A DNA stretch of 64,000 bases from Acanthopleura granulata (taxonomy: Eukaryota; Mollusca; Polyplacophora; Chitonida; Chitonidae). Under the pieces are notes generated by a model. That model did not search any database and was not told the origin of the DNA. It saw only the letters and a program-made list of their open reading frames with translations. Location of the stretch: the NCBI GenBank assembly GCA_016165875.1, contig JABBOT010000010.1, forward strand, positions 7,409,875 to 7,473,874, in the 5' to 3' direction. This document shows, in pieces, positions 40,219 through 51,055 of the stretch (the stretch's first letter is position 1; each line of letters opens with the position of its first letter). The position numbers were made by a program, and so were the translations under genes.

Positions 40219-41128
40219 CTAAAACATAAGTAAAAGAAAAGGCACACATTGATTATTTTTCTGTTTACTATCAGTTTAAAGATTTTAAAATAATACATGC
40301 TGTTTGGCATATGCTCTATGTATATTTATAGGTACTTATAGTGTCAGCCTCATTGATTTTAATACACACCCATGACTCCATATGCAGAGCCTTTATTGCA
40401 TTTGTGATGATATTCGGAGAATAGAATCAATACTTCCACAGAGTCAATAATATCCTCCTTATGGTTCACATAGCGCTTATGTGGAATTGTATACTTATGT
40501 ACATTTTCTGGTCAAAATCTTTTATTTAGTGGCACTTTTTCAAATGATTCAATGTGAAAGCAATGCATTTTGTGACTAATGACATGACAAAACAATTGTG
40601 GAACGTAAGGAAACTGGTTGGAAAAGGTCCATATATTTGTGGACGGTGTATCACTGATGTAACTCCACACGACCAGCTGATGAATGGTAGTGAAATGTTT
40701 GAGACCTGCTGAAGGTGAGCTACTGGTGAGCTAGGGGCAGACCACAAGGAGCCTGTGATTTGGACTAGCTCTACTTACTGGCATGGTATAATGGCTCCAG
40801 CACTAGCCATGAATGTCATGGTACTTAAAATCATGAAATGATGCCATCCATGCAGATTGTAAAGTGAAGCACTGTGGTTTAAAATATACCTCAGGAGGCA
40901 GTGATCAAATCTGATTTCTGTACAAGTATGTGTATATCACGATCGACTGCCCTTACCTTACAGTGTACAGCCCTTATAGACCGATTGGTTTAACAGTAAA
41001 GCTTTAATACCTCAAGTTCAGGTTGGGAGATTTGAATGGACATTTAACTTTAGCACTAACCACCAAAAATTGTCAAAAGGAGTTTTGAGTTTTGATGAAG
41101 CATATGAGAAAAGAGGTGTCTTTCTTAC
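40219..41128 (-). other. intron of the 601-residue gene
   Basis: Donor CAAAAG|GTAAGA at 41129/41128 and acceptor TTTTAG at 40219. No structure of note inside. Reading through the donor would add 36 unrelated codons, which I reject. Confidence 0.65.
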
Positions 41129-42823
41129 CTTTTGATAATTATTTTCCTTCACTGGGGAGATCTGGTCTGCTGCAGGATTATGAGATTCGCTTTTGTCATC
41201 ATCAACACCATCAGCATCATCATTATCATCAGTATTGTTTACTGCTGCAGCAATTGCTGTGGCCACGTTGGGTACCTTTGATTCTAGGATGGGGGCTGAA
41301 TGGGAAGTCTCAGCTGGTAGGATTTTAATACTACAGTCCCTTTTGGCATTGCCATCTTCCACAACACGTACCTCAAGGATTTCCTCTGTATCTCCAGAGA
41401 TATTCTGTGGTGTATTTAGTGTTGCAGATATTGGGACTGTCACTGGCTGTGACTGTGGCTTCACATTGCTCAGAGTTTTAACAGTTTTTCCTGAACTTGA
41501 AGAATCATCAAATCTTACCCAGTTGTTATTACTCACAAGCCCAGAGACCACTGGCTGATGCTCGCCTGTTTCAGCTGGATACTGGAAATGTGTGTTTGTT
41601 GAGGGGCAGTAGATGTACCGTGGGGAGCGTGGGGAACTGGCTGCTGAGCGGCTGGGGGAGCTGGTGGGTGTCAGACTAGGGGGTATAAGCACTCGTCTGG
41701 GCGACTGGGGGTTGTTGGTAGGGACCTGAACGTCATTCGTCACCAGAATGCCAGACCTTGTGTGACTGAACAAATCTTCTTCATTGAAGTTAAAGCACAA
41801 GTTGTCCTTGTCTGCGTTGCGAGGGCTGAACTCTTCATCGGGTAGTTTTATTTTGATTTTATCGGCACCGGGTGACGCTTCGGGAGAGCTGTAGTGGACA
41901 TATTCATCAAGTGTGAAAATGTTTATGGGCGTGGTGCTTCGCGGCCTCTCAATGGGGTTTGTCTTCACCTGAAGCCTCTGTAGTTTTTTCAAGTAAGCTT
42001 TTTTCTTTGAAGCACTGGCTTTGCTCAAATCAAGAATCTCTACTGTTTCTATCGCGCTGTCTTTTGGGGAAGTTTCCTTGGGTTGAGGAGGGAGGGACAG
42101 CCCGGGGCTACTGGGGGTGGGTGACTTATTAATCTTGCCATAGATATGAACTCTTCTGCTCCACGACACTCCTGCTGAGCCTTTGCTGCTTTCATCGTCA
42201 CTCCATTCTGATGAGGAGGAGGAATTGGTTCTTTTCCGTTGCTTCTTGGGTTTCTTGTTTTCCTTTGCCTTGGCGTCGGCGGCCTGGGGTGTTGTGCTAG
42301 ACATGGGCGCCTTGTCATTCGCTATGGCTACATGTACGGCATTACTAACATTCTCCACACTGCTTTTTGAGTTAACAGAAGGCTGTGATATACCACTGGC
42401 TGTAGCACTGGTATTCAGGTCTGTGGTACTGTGACAATTAGATCTGGTCTGGTTAGAATGTGCACAGAACTTCTCCACCAGTTTTGATGGGGTCACTTGT
42501 TCTGTGGTGGGGGTAAGATCCTGGTCTTGTGTCTCGCAATTGTGGGATGCAGCCTGATTGGAGTGTAAACTTTTCAAATCTGAGGGCCTGGTGGCCTGTC
42601 CAGTGGAGCTCACTGAGACCGTATTGCTGGCAGGTGACGTTGTGCAGGAGTGACTAGAAATGGGCTGTACATCATCAGTGGGGGTCAGATCATCATCTCC
42701 AAGATCAATGGTGTCAAATGAGGCTAAAGGTGCAACAATGCGCTCAAAGTCTAGTGATTCTTGAAGTGTTGGATGTTTTTTCGTCTGACCTAGGGAGGGA
42801 TGTTGTTTCTCAGATTTTTGCAT
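41129..42823 (-). CDS. unrecognised 601-residue Ser/Pro/Asp-rich protein, main exon
   Basis: It encodes residues 1-565. The Met (MQKSEKQHPSLGQ) is chosen because an in-frame TGA lies five codons upstream in the same exon. I do not recognise the family. It is largely disordered: an N-terminal conserved-looking segment (LDFERIVAPLASFDTIDLGD), a basic stretch near 183-200 (KENKKPKKQRKRTN, NLS-like) directly followed by Ser and acidic residues, a Lys-rich helix (SKKKAYLKKLQRLQVKTN), a hydrophobic-patterned block (STTPINIFTLDEYVHYSSPE, IKIKLPDEEF), SP-rich sites (TSSPSRSAASSPRSPRYIY), a WVRFDDSSSS motif, and an acidic run near 530-548. WVxF plus acid resembles AP-2 appendage ligands, as in stonin, so an endocytic accessory role is possible but only inferred. 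Phase closes exactly with 40108-40218. Confidence 0.8.
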
Positions 42824-42896
42824 CCTTGTCCAGCCTCACGATCATGAATGTCAGGAACACATGACGGTACCCTCCAATCATCAACTTCAAATCAAC
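42824..42896 (-). other. 5' UTR part of exon 2, 601-residue gene
   Basis: Acceptor TTTGTTTTAG ends at 42897. It contains the in-frame stop just before the Met. The flanking 1.2 kb intron (42897-44096) is AT-rich with no exon seen. Confidence 0.55.
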
Positions 42897-44096
42897 CTAA
42901 AACAAATATAATAAATGTCAATGCTCAGAGCATCATGAACACCATAAAGTTCTATTTACAACACCTTCATGTATATATAGTAAGTTATAACTATACACAT
43001 GTATATATATATAAGAAAATATCCCTTCAAATTACAGAAAACAAATTTTTAACCAAATGTGAATTTACAATAAGTCAACTTTGGCTCTCTTACAGAATAA
43101 CATTTACTTGTCACATCTGCAAGGAGTGTGTACATCATCATGACAATCACAAAGGTCAGAATTTGATTTATCACATATGTTAGCCTAAGAAACCTTACAT
43201 GGTTATTTATGCAACAATGCTTGTGTAATTGTGCTACACAACATTACACAACTAAAGACTCTTGTAGTACTCCCACCGTAAAGGGGAACAATATAGCTAA
43301 CTGGACAGGTAAATTGTTTCAATCACAAATATACAGCATTTTGACAATTATCTTTTGAGGCTGTGTTGAGCACTTACATGTGATTTACAGGTGTGAGAGA
43401 CCTGACCTGTTTCTAGAGAACTCAATCACTGACATTTTATGGTTTGGGATTTTATGGCATCCACAAGTAGCCAGCCATTACTTCCATTGCTCTTATGTGA
43501 CAAGGAAAGCACGAGTGACACTGATACTCTAGTGTTAGCCTACATGTTTGATAATGGTACAATTTAAGTCTTGCTAATACAGTGACAGGCTCTAAATTCG
43601 TTCATGCCTGCAAAATAATGGTACCCCTTCCAAGCCTCAGTGCCCCTGGCCGATCTTTGTGCATTATTTAGCCTCATTTCACTGGATATTTCGCTACATG
43701 TGGGTGGACATTGAAGTACTATCATCATGCCTCGTAGTCGCCTCCAACCGACGGTTCCAGGAAATTAGGGATCTCAATTTAAAACAAAAAATAACTGTAC
43801 TGTACTTTCGTGAATAAATAACAATTGTAGCTAAAATGATCACTAAGTTATGCATTAATTAGAGGCAGAGAAGACAAGGTCCGTTCACAGAACGCCTGGC
43901 AATTTGGCATGTTTCTGAATCGTGAACGAGTTCACTCGACCAACCCCCACATTGCCGGCCTGGCCGAAGTCACAGCGTCCGCGGTCCAGTCAAGTTTTGA
44001 CCACTCAAACGATGGATACTGCAAAACCAAAAGAAGTTCTTTACCAGCTCTGTCTCTTGTGTGAAATCAGCGATCATTTTTAGTCGCCATACTCAC

Positions 44097-44175
44097 CGCT
44101 GTATCTGCTGGGATTTGAGGCAATCATAGCAGCAGAACGATCGATAAGGACCGTCTCAATCCGCGGCAGAATATC
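44097..44175 (-). promoter_or_regulatory. probable noncoding first exon and promoter side, 601-residue gene
   Basis: On the minus strand CAGATACAGCG|GTGAGT gives a strong donor at 44097/44096. It sits in a locally GC- and CpG-richer patch (about 43.9-44.25 kb), unlike the surrounding AT-rich DNA. The right-hand limit is a guess. No TATA box is evident. The gene on the other strand starts in the opposite direction, so a shared promoter region is plausible. Confidence 0.35.
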
Positions 44176-46744
44176 CCTGCCATCTTATTTACGGAAGTGA
44201 TGTATTCGAGGTCAAGGGCAAGAATCGTAGAATAGAACGAAAACGGACTCGCGCCACCTGTTATTAAATGAATGATTATGGCTTAGCGCCACATCGGCAA
44301 TATCTCAGCCATATCGTGGCGAGTCACCTGTTATTGACAGTTGTCCCTGGGACTAAGAGATTAGTCCCAGGTTGTCCATGTAAAAATTAGATAATAACTT
44401 TTATGGGCCGAGATATGCGGACAGCAGCCTATGATGTTGATAAGGACGATGGAATATTAAACATGTACATACAGTATCTAATCCATTGACAAAAATCGAG
44501 AGCAACTAGTTTGTGGCCATGCAAAGATTGCTTTAATTTTGGAAAGCATTTTCTTGGTATCGGTAAGTAAGAATTAACGGCTCCATTCACTGCGTATACG
44601 CTGTCAAAACTACAGTAAAAAATGAAGAGTCCATTGTTTTTGGACCACAATTACATCGAATGGCTATAATCGTATTGCCCCTAAGACGAAGGTGCAATCA
44701 TGGAGCTTGAAATACATTTTGTATACATCCAGCTTTTACTTCTGCTAGTTATGGAATTTTCTCGCTCCTATATTCATGACAAAATAGCGCATCTGTTAAC
44801 ATCCCACGACCGAGGGGGGAAGTAATTTGTTTTTCAAGTCCGTATTTCGTATATATAAGTGATTGAGCATTTAGTGCTAATCCACATGTGTCAGATTTTT
44901 TGGCGTCCCTATCAACGACGGTCTTAAAGCTCTGTGGCCTGCTTCTCGTTTTGGTGAGGAAAATAATTTCGTTTGGTCTTTTCATGTCACATCAGTGTAA
45001 ATTGTTCAAAGTGTGTATGATTATATTACATTCCATGAAAGACGTACGACTATTATGGACTTGTATATTCTTATTACAACAACATTACCTTGATTTGTTG
45101 ACTAGCTGTTTAACTTGTGTGCGGTTTCGCGTAAGACTAGAAAAGTTTTCAACTTCACATCTAGGTCAGTGTATTTCAGTATGTGCATAGCTTTATGCCA
45201 AGTCTACCAGTGTCTAGTCCTATACATACTGAACGTGATATGTTTTGCAGTTCTGACTCAAATAGAGACATGAGTTATATGATTCATATTGACAGAATCA
45301 AGTTATTTTAGCAAGTAACAAGTTTGTTGACTGAAGAGTGATGTGCATTTGATGTCCAGTTGTAGAATTGATGTAGAATTCGCTGTACGTTTTAAAACAG
45401 ATTATTTTTGTTAAGTCTGGAAGAAGAGTACTTGATACTGACAGGAGGATTGATGCTTTAGCTATTTTGATATACCTCAGCACCAAACTTATAGTGGTTC
45501 TGGGCTCATTCAGTTGTAATCTTAAAGTGAAAGATACATCATGACTGATGTACTGTTCGTTTGAAAGAACACAAAATTCTCTCTTGAATATGAAAATTGT
45601 TTGAAATTGTAGGAATTTGTTGCCGAACTTTCTTTGTTCGAAGTGTGTAGTATGTGCTGCCGACTGGGAATCTTAAGGGGCCCATGCTTTTAAGCTTATG
45701 AGAGATTGACCAATCAGAGAGCCTGGAGACATCAGCTGTTTATAAGCTGTGATGTAAATGTGAATGTTGTCTGTCAATGTAACATGTAATAACATGGACA
45801 GTGCACGGTTTTAATGTCTTATGTTTTAATTATGATAAGTATATGGGTGACCAGCACTGCAAAGTATTTCCAGACCATTGTGTTGAGGCAGGAGTAAGAG
45901 TGTTCAGCGCTTGGAAGAATCACATCACAGCCCAGACAGAATGGCAGCATTTCATGCTACTCAACAGAGCACGGTCAAATGGCAATCTCTGTTGTCGTAG
46001 TAGCTGTTAGAAAAAATACTTTACGGAAATAAACACAATATTATCCCAGCCTTTTGGCAAAGTTAACTTAGAACATGTGCTATCTTTCACTTTAAGAGGT
46101 GGGTAGTTTTCATCTAGTTACTGGAGCAGAATGGCAGTATGACTGTATCCATTCAGAACTACAAGAAAGATACTGCATGGTTGTAGACACGGTGAGCCCT
46201 GCACACTTTTGGACATTATATCATTGTAGTTTCTGTTGTAGCATTGTCTGTTACAAAGAGCATGATTTTTTAGGAAATTCTTTCTTCTCTCTCACAGTAA
46301 TATTAAAGCCTATTAAAATTATGGTTCCCCAATACCTCTGCAAGACAACAGGATTCTTGCCTTTCAAAATGTTTTGTACCATGAAAATGAACAGCTGACA
46401 TAAATGAGACAATCTTTCGGTGTTTTTTGCCTTCTTCAATGCAAATGCTGTCCCGTGATGTAAATAATGCACATTAGTGATGAAATAAGAGCTGACCATC
46501 ACATGTAGGTCTGACAAAGCATTATGCAGTGTTGATTGGGGAAAAAATTTGGGCCTTTGGGTCTAGCAGAGAATTAAAGAACTTGGTAACCATAATTTTG
46601 TTGGATTCCTCATAACTAGAACTACAAGACAGGAAGAAGGTTCTGCCAGAAATGATCTGACTGCTTTAAAGGCAAGTTTAAGAGAAAATATAAGACTGTT
46701 TTTTTTTCATTTTCTTACTTTAATACTAGACTTTATTATTACAG
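44176..46744. other. divergent intergenic/5' region between two genes
   Basis: No coding exon is supported. A plus-strand donor (TATCG|GTAAGTAAG at 44571/44572) could close a noncoding first exon of the death-domain gene. A perfect hairpin lies at 44346-44371. The block CAATATCTCAGCCATATCGTGGCG (about 44299-44322) looks like the end of an interspersed element. The region ends in a long pyrimidine tract and acceptor (TTATTATTACAG, ending 46744). Confidence 0.45.
44346..44371. repeat. perfect hairpin, 11-bp arms
   Basis: CCTGGGACTAA, GAGA, TTAGTCCCAGG. A related arrangement, TGGGACTA with TAGTCCCA, occurs at 51310-51317 and 51336-51343. Confidence 0.9.
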
Positions 46745-46973
46745 GATTCCCTGACATTCTTCAAGCATGACGTTCACCAGCAGCGCAACCTCTATATCAA
46801 ACTGTGCCAAATGCAAATAAGATAGCAGTGACATATCTAGTGTCACAATGATGATTTCCAAAATTGTGCTACATACATACTGGATGTGATGAATGCATCT
46901 ATCTTTCAAACGAGCTACATGTACTTGCTGGCATTACAGCAGTCTAAATGAAGTTATAAATTTGTGGTACAGC

Positions 46974-47559
46974 ATGGCAGAAAGTGGCAAATCAGGGAGC
47001 AGCAGCCCAAAGAGCAATAAATCTGATATCCAGTCAAGGTTACGGAGACTCTCTTCTCGTGCTGCTCAAGCATCCTCTGCCGCTCGTAAACAGTTGGCTA
47101 AATCTCAGATAGAGGAGTTAAAACTGGAAAACCAGGTGTTAAAAGAGAAGCTGGAGCAAGAAACAAAGGCGAAGCAGCAACTCGTGGACACACTGCAGAG
47201 TTTGGCCACCAAGATTCTAGAATATATAGATATTGAAGAACTGAGATCTCATATAGATTCTGGGGTTAAATCAGCAGACAACCTTAATCACCTACCAAAT
47301 GATGTGGACTATTCCAAGCTGCCTGCATCCAGGCTGCTACATATGTTTACTGTCTTGTTGGAAGACAAGTTTGGGGAGGATAGTGACCATATGGCAGCTA
47401 GACTAGAAGAACTGGAGACAAGAGTGACAGAGCAAGCTCAGGATATAGCAGAGCAAGCATTACTGAGGATGAAACTAGAACAGGGACTAGAGGAGCTGGA
47501 ACAGTGCAAGACCATACATGATGTACAGGATAAGATTTATGACCTGAAATTTTCATTAC
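46974..47559 (+). CDS. coiled-coil/death-domain protein, exon with start
   Basis: First coding exon of a predicted adaptor-like protein; the family is not recognised by name. The start at 46974 has a strong Kozak context (A at -3, G at +4). An in-frame ATG at 46893 has a weak context, preceded directly by TGA. The probable exon begins at 46745. The protein opens with a Ser/Lys-rich segment (MAESGKSGSSSPKSNKSD), then heptad-rich helices at about residues 20-90 (RLRRLSSRAAQ, KSQIEELKLENQVLKEKLEQ) and 137-195 (MAARLEELETRVTEQAQDIA, LEQGLEELEQ). The donor CATTAC|GTGAGT at 47559 leaves phase 1. The C-terminal death domain in exons 48330 and 49347 suggests signalling or scaffold assembly in the cytosol; partners cannot be inferred. 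Confidence 0.82.
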
Positions 47560-47735
47560 GTGAGTTTAATTTGATATCACAACGTATGTGCTTCTGTCAG
47601 TGAAAACAGTTCTCAAAGGGTAAAATGCAAATGTGTTTGTCTGGTCTGTCCACTGCTAGATACAATCTGAAAATCTTTCTTAGCTAATTCTTATCACAGG
47701 TTGACATTTTTAGTCATATTCCTCTTTATCTTCAG

Positions 47736-47812
47736 GACAACTTTATACTTCTAGCTATGGCAAAATGTCAACCAATATAATACAGGAACCTGCAGATGTT
47801 CAACAGTACAAG
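47736..47812 (+). CDS. death-domain protein, alternative exon a (77 nt)
   Basis: Acceptor CTTTATCTTCAG ends at 47735 and donor TACAAG|GTACTG at 47812. Entry is phase 1 and exit phase 0. It encodes QLYTSSYGKMSTNIIQEPAD and on to QQYK. It joins in frame to exon 48330, giving 326 residues in total. Joined to the next exon at 47892 it would run straight into TGA. Confidence 0.55.
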
Positions 47813-47891
47813 GTACTGAAGTAAATTTATCCAATTTATGGTCAGTTATTTATTTCCATTACTGTTTAAATCTTAAAACGTTGATTTACAG

Positions 47892-47989
47892 TGAAATGTT
47901 ACAACATGAAACAAGACAGCCAAATGAAGAATGAGGATTTGCTGGATGGTCCAGAGATGTCAAAACTGATCCAGATCAATTCAGAACCT
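47892..47989 (+). CDS. death-domain protein, alternative exon b (98 nt)
   Basis: Acceptor TTGATTTACAG ends at 47891 and donor GAACCT|GTAAGA at 47989. Entry is phase 1 and exit phase 0, the same as the exon 79 bases upstream. In the exon-1 frame it reads KCYNMKQDSQMKNEDLLDG and on to QINSEP. Joined 47559 to 47892 and 47989 to 48330, the protein is 333 residues. Confidence 0.6.
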
Positions 47990-48329
47990 GTAAGAATTAA
48001 TTACGATTTCTTAATGTTCACGTAGTCTTTGTGCTGTCGTTGAATATGCATGAAAACGCAATATCGACCAAAATATTCCGCTAATAATATGCGTACGCAT
48101 AATCCAGTGGTGCATTATTGAAACAACTGTAAAGATGTTAGTGCAGTATTGTAAGGATGTCATGTGTGATGTCAGTTTACAGGTGCTAGATGTCATATCA
48201 AGTGTCCTGTGGATGGTTTTCAGTGGGGTATAACATCTGTTTGAGTTTATAAATTGTAAATCCTAAATAATTTCAGCTCCTGTTATATATATATGTATAT
48301 ATATATATTTTTTTTTTGCAACATTTCAG

Positions 48330-48426
48330 CCCACTGTTAAGTTACCTGCTGAAACCCACATTCGTCATCTCCATCCAACAGTGAGAGAGAGCATCATCAA
48401 GGAACTGAGCCATTTCAAAATAAATG
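48330..48426 (+). CDS. death-domain protein, exon with first death-domain helix
   Basis: Acceptor (TA)n then a T-run and ACATTTCAG, ending 48329; donor ATAAATG|GTGCGA at 48426. It reads PTVKLPAETHIRHLHPTVRE and SIIKELSHFKIN, in phase 0, and leaves one G for the next exon. IRHL-PTVRESIIKEL has the helix-1 pattern of death domains. Confidence 0.8.
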
Positions 48427-48612
48427 GTGCGACATTATGATCTGTTTTGAGGGTTTGATTAATTTAGTTTGTTCATTGGTTTTGTTGTACTTAAGAGTAC
48501 TTCTCGTATATTAAGACGTTCAAGTTTATGGGTGGAGGAAACCAGGCAGAGCCCAGAGGAAACCTTTGCAACTCACCAGTTCAGTGGTTCAAAAACTTCC
48601 TGTCCTGACCTC

Positions 48613-48852
48613 CATTGCCTAGGTGGTTAGTGCGCTAGCACACTGTTGTAACCCAGGGCTTGTTATCAATGCGGTCCCTGTGAGTTCAAGCCCAGCTCAC
48701 GCTCACTTACTCCCCAGCCGTATGTGGGAAGGTCTGCCAGCAACATGGGAATGGTCGTGGGTTTCTCCCATTCCCAGTTTTCTCCCACCATAATGCTGGC
48801 CACTGTCATACAAGTGAAATATTCTTAAGTACGGCGTAAAACAAATACAAAT
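48613..48852 (+). mobile_element. SINE family 1, near full length
   Basis: tRNA-derived head with an A-box-like TAGGTGGTTAGTGCGC and a B-box-like TGAGTTCAAGCCCAGC, then the core GTATGTGGGAAGGTCTGCCA, GCAACATGGGAATGGTCGTG, CCACCATAATGCTGGCC, and the 3' end AGTACGGCGTAAAACAAAT. This is the best copy in the window for defining the family. Confidence 0.8.
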
Positions 48853-48859
48853 TGCACGG

Positions 48860-49335
48860 AAATATTTCAATGACATGACAGAAATCCTATGGAATAAGAC
48901 TAACACCATGTTTCAAAAGGATTTAGATGAATAACACTATTTAACCAATATAACTGAAAATTCCTTTAAAAACAAAATCTTCGGCTGTGTCAGTAAAATT
49001 TTCCTGATGTGACGTCGAATTAGGCAGATGTTATGTTGAGTAAGGCATTTATGCTGGGATGACGTCAAGAGAATTTGAAAGGGGAGCGTCACATGTGTAT
49101 ACACACGTCCGCGATTGATGAAGTCATGTGTTCGTGGCTGAGATCACACCAGGCAAAGTGGAAGCAACAGAAATATTTTGTTTCCATGTACTCTGACGAA
49201 ACGTACAGTATCAGTTTTAATTTGCTGCAAAATTTTCACAATTTAGGATAGCAATTCAGACTGTCCCGGTCTTTATCAATTCACCTTGCTTTTATGGTTT
49301 GACACTAAAGTAGCTCTTTAAGCTCTTATGGTCAC
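48860..49335 (+). repeat. dispersed repeat, copy 2
   Basis: Co-linear with 20800-21275: AACACCATGTTTCAAAAGGATT, AATAACACTATTTAACC, AAAAACAAAATCTTCGGC, GGCATTTATGCTGGGATGACG, CACCAGGCAAAGTGGAAG, CACCTTGCTTTTATGGTTTGACAC. Confidence 0.65.
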
Positions 49336-49346
49336 TATTTTTCCAG

Positions 49347-49567
49347 GTGCTGACTGGCGAATGTTTGGTCATCGTGTGGGTATTGCTGATGTCACTATTA
49401 ACAAGTGGCAATGTCAGCGTCTCACTCGACCCATGGAAGAGGTGCTGGCAGAGTGGGGCAAGAGCGAAGCTGCCAGTGTCCGCATGCTACACAGACATCT
49501 GCTGTCCCCTCAGCTACGCTGTCATGTTCTGGCAAAAAGAGTGGCAGACTTTTACAAGGTGGATTGA
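49347..49567 (+). CDS. death-domain protein, terminal exon
   Basis: Acceptor TTTTTCCAG ends at 49346. The split Gly (G|GT) gives NGADWRMFGHRVGIADVTIN, then KWQ, PMEEVLAEWGKSEAASVRML, and ends RVADFYKVD, TGA 49565-49567. The DWR...G...I...W...S...L pattern is the death-domain signature across helices 2-6; with exon 48330 the domain spans about residues 238-330 of the 333-residue form. It is in C-terminal position, as in many adaptors and UNC5-type receptors, but no transmembrane segment is present here. AATAAA signals at 50057-50062 and 50258-50263 give a 3' UTR of roughly 0.5-0.7 kb. Confidence 0.85.
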
Positions 49568-50828
49568 CCAGACATTGCCCAGCAGCACAGATGACAGCTC
49601 TTCCACAGGATGTGTTATTGCCAAATGCTCAAGGAAGAGATTACCAGCTTTGTCTTCAGTGTAGTGGCAAATTGTAACAGCAGGGTTTGGCCATGTGACA
49701 TCTTAGTTGTTTCATATTTTACCTATATCATAGAAAGTAAAATAGTTCATTCTATACTTGGTGCCTTATCTGGAGAAGAGTTTATCTCTCCTACTGGCAC
49801 ATTATTGGAATATAATAGACGGTTATAGCTGTCACTGGATCCTTGAGTGAGGTCATACAATTAGCAGCTAGTACACCAGATGTTTCAAGTGATTGCTGCG
49901 GCCTTCCTGTAATTGGTGCATTTATAGGGAAAAAATGAAAATAGCTGCATACTGAAGTGCACAAAGAAGTCATGTGGCTAGCTTGTAAATTGGATGAAAT
50001 GGGAAATTTATCATTATCCATTTATAATCTGCCACCAACAGCTAAATTACGAATGAAATAAACACTCCCAAAAGAAATGGCAAACTGACACAAGAAGGAA
50101 GCGGAAGTGGACATTTGAATTTTACCGTCTGTTTGAGATGCATTAATAAAAATGGACACCTGCTGCATGAAAATGAGAATATTTTTTCCAAACCAAAGCT
50201 GATTAATTCTTTTTGTGTGTGTGTAAAACGAATTTTCCTGTTTGTGAGTATACCTCAAATAAATGGAGACTCTTGAATATAAGTATGTGATATGAAGTCC
50301 ATGAATTTAGACATAGGGAAAAATCTAATTAAACAAAAAATCTTTCTTTGTATAAAGTGATTTCAACTGTGGTCTGCAGTGGTTTATGTCATTGGAGTGA
50401 TTTTATGTTCAGTTTTTGTGATTGCATTTCATTTAAAAAACCATACCTTGTAAATGGCAAGCCATGAGTCATATTAAAACAGTATTATTAGCCTGTGTAA
50501 TAATTAAATTGTGCCTTGGGGTGAGTCAGACACACTGGGTTTTCAGAGTATGTGTATTATGTTTGCGTTCCAGCATTTATCTTACCTGATATTATCTCTT
50601 GTTTTGTCGTCATGATTTATTGACAATAACTACATGTATCTTCATATTATTAGGCTACTCATATTAGGCTAATTCCTACCTCATAATTTACATAGTTTAA
50701 AACTATTTCAGTGGATGGAGCCTTAATTTAAGACTTGATGCGCAGCCGTCGTAGATATTTGTTCAGATGCCTATCTTTCATATGCATATGTTTCAGATAA
50801 CACTTAGCCATCCGTCTTAAAGACACAG

Positions 50829-51055
50829 TTCTTGACCACGGGGGTTTGCGCGTAGTGTGCCGACTCAAGAGCCTCTCCTTAATGCAGTTGCTGTGAGTTA
50901 GCTCATGCTGGCTTCCTCTCTAGCTGTACGTCGGACGGTCTGCCAGCAACATGCAGATGGTGGTAGGGTGCTGCTGGGTTTCCTGTTACCAAAATGGTGG
51001 CCATCTTTGTATAAGTAAAATATTCTTGAAAAGTCATAAATAAATACATAAATAA
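50829..51055 (+). mobile_element. SINE family 1, diverged
   Basis: Head and core recognisable: GTGAGTTAGCTCATGCTGGC, CTGTACGTCGGACGGTCTGC, CAGCAACATGCAGATGGTGG, ACCAAAATGGTGGCCATC, then an AAATAAATACATAAAT tail. Confidence 0.7.

Larger units (their letters stand above)
48427..49346 (+). other. intron of the death-domain gene, built largely of repeats
   Basis: It contains a near full-length SINE (48613-48852) followed directly by copy 2 of a dispersed repeat (48860-49335), which reaches to within about 11 bases of the acceptor TATTTTTCCAG at 49346. Confidence 0.7.

Noticed and set aside
41018..41128. Read-through C-terminus of the 601-residue gene (VRKTPLFSYASSK...)
   Set aside because: Begins exactly at a GTAAGA donor, and a phase-0 terminal exon with a plausible C-terminus exists at 40108-40218.
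47813..47891. Constitutive inclusion of both short exons of the death-domain gene
   Set aside because: Joining 47812 to 47892 gives an immediate TGA, and no alternative donor or acceptor that restores the frame was found; a sequencing error cannot be excluded.
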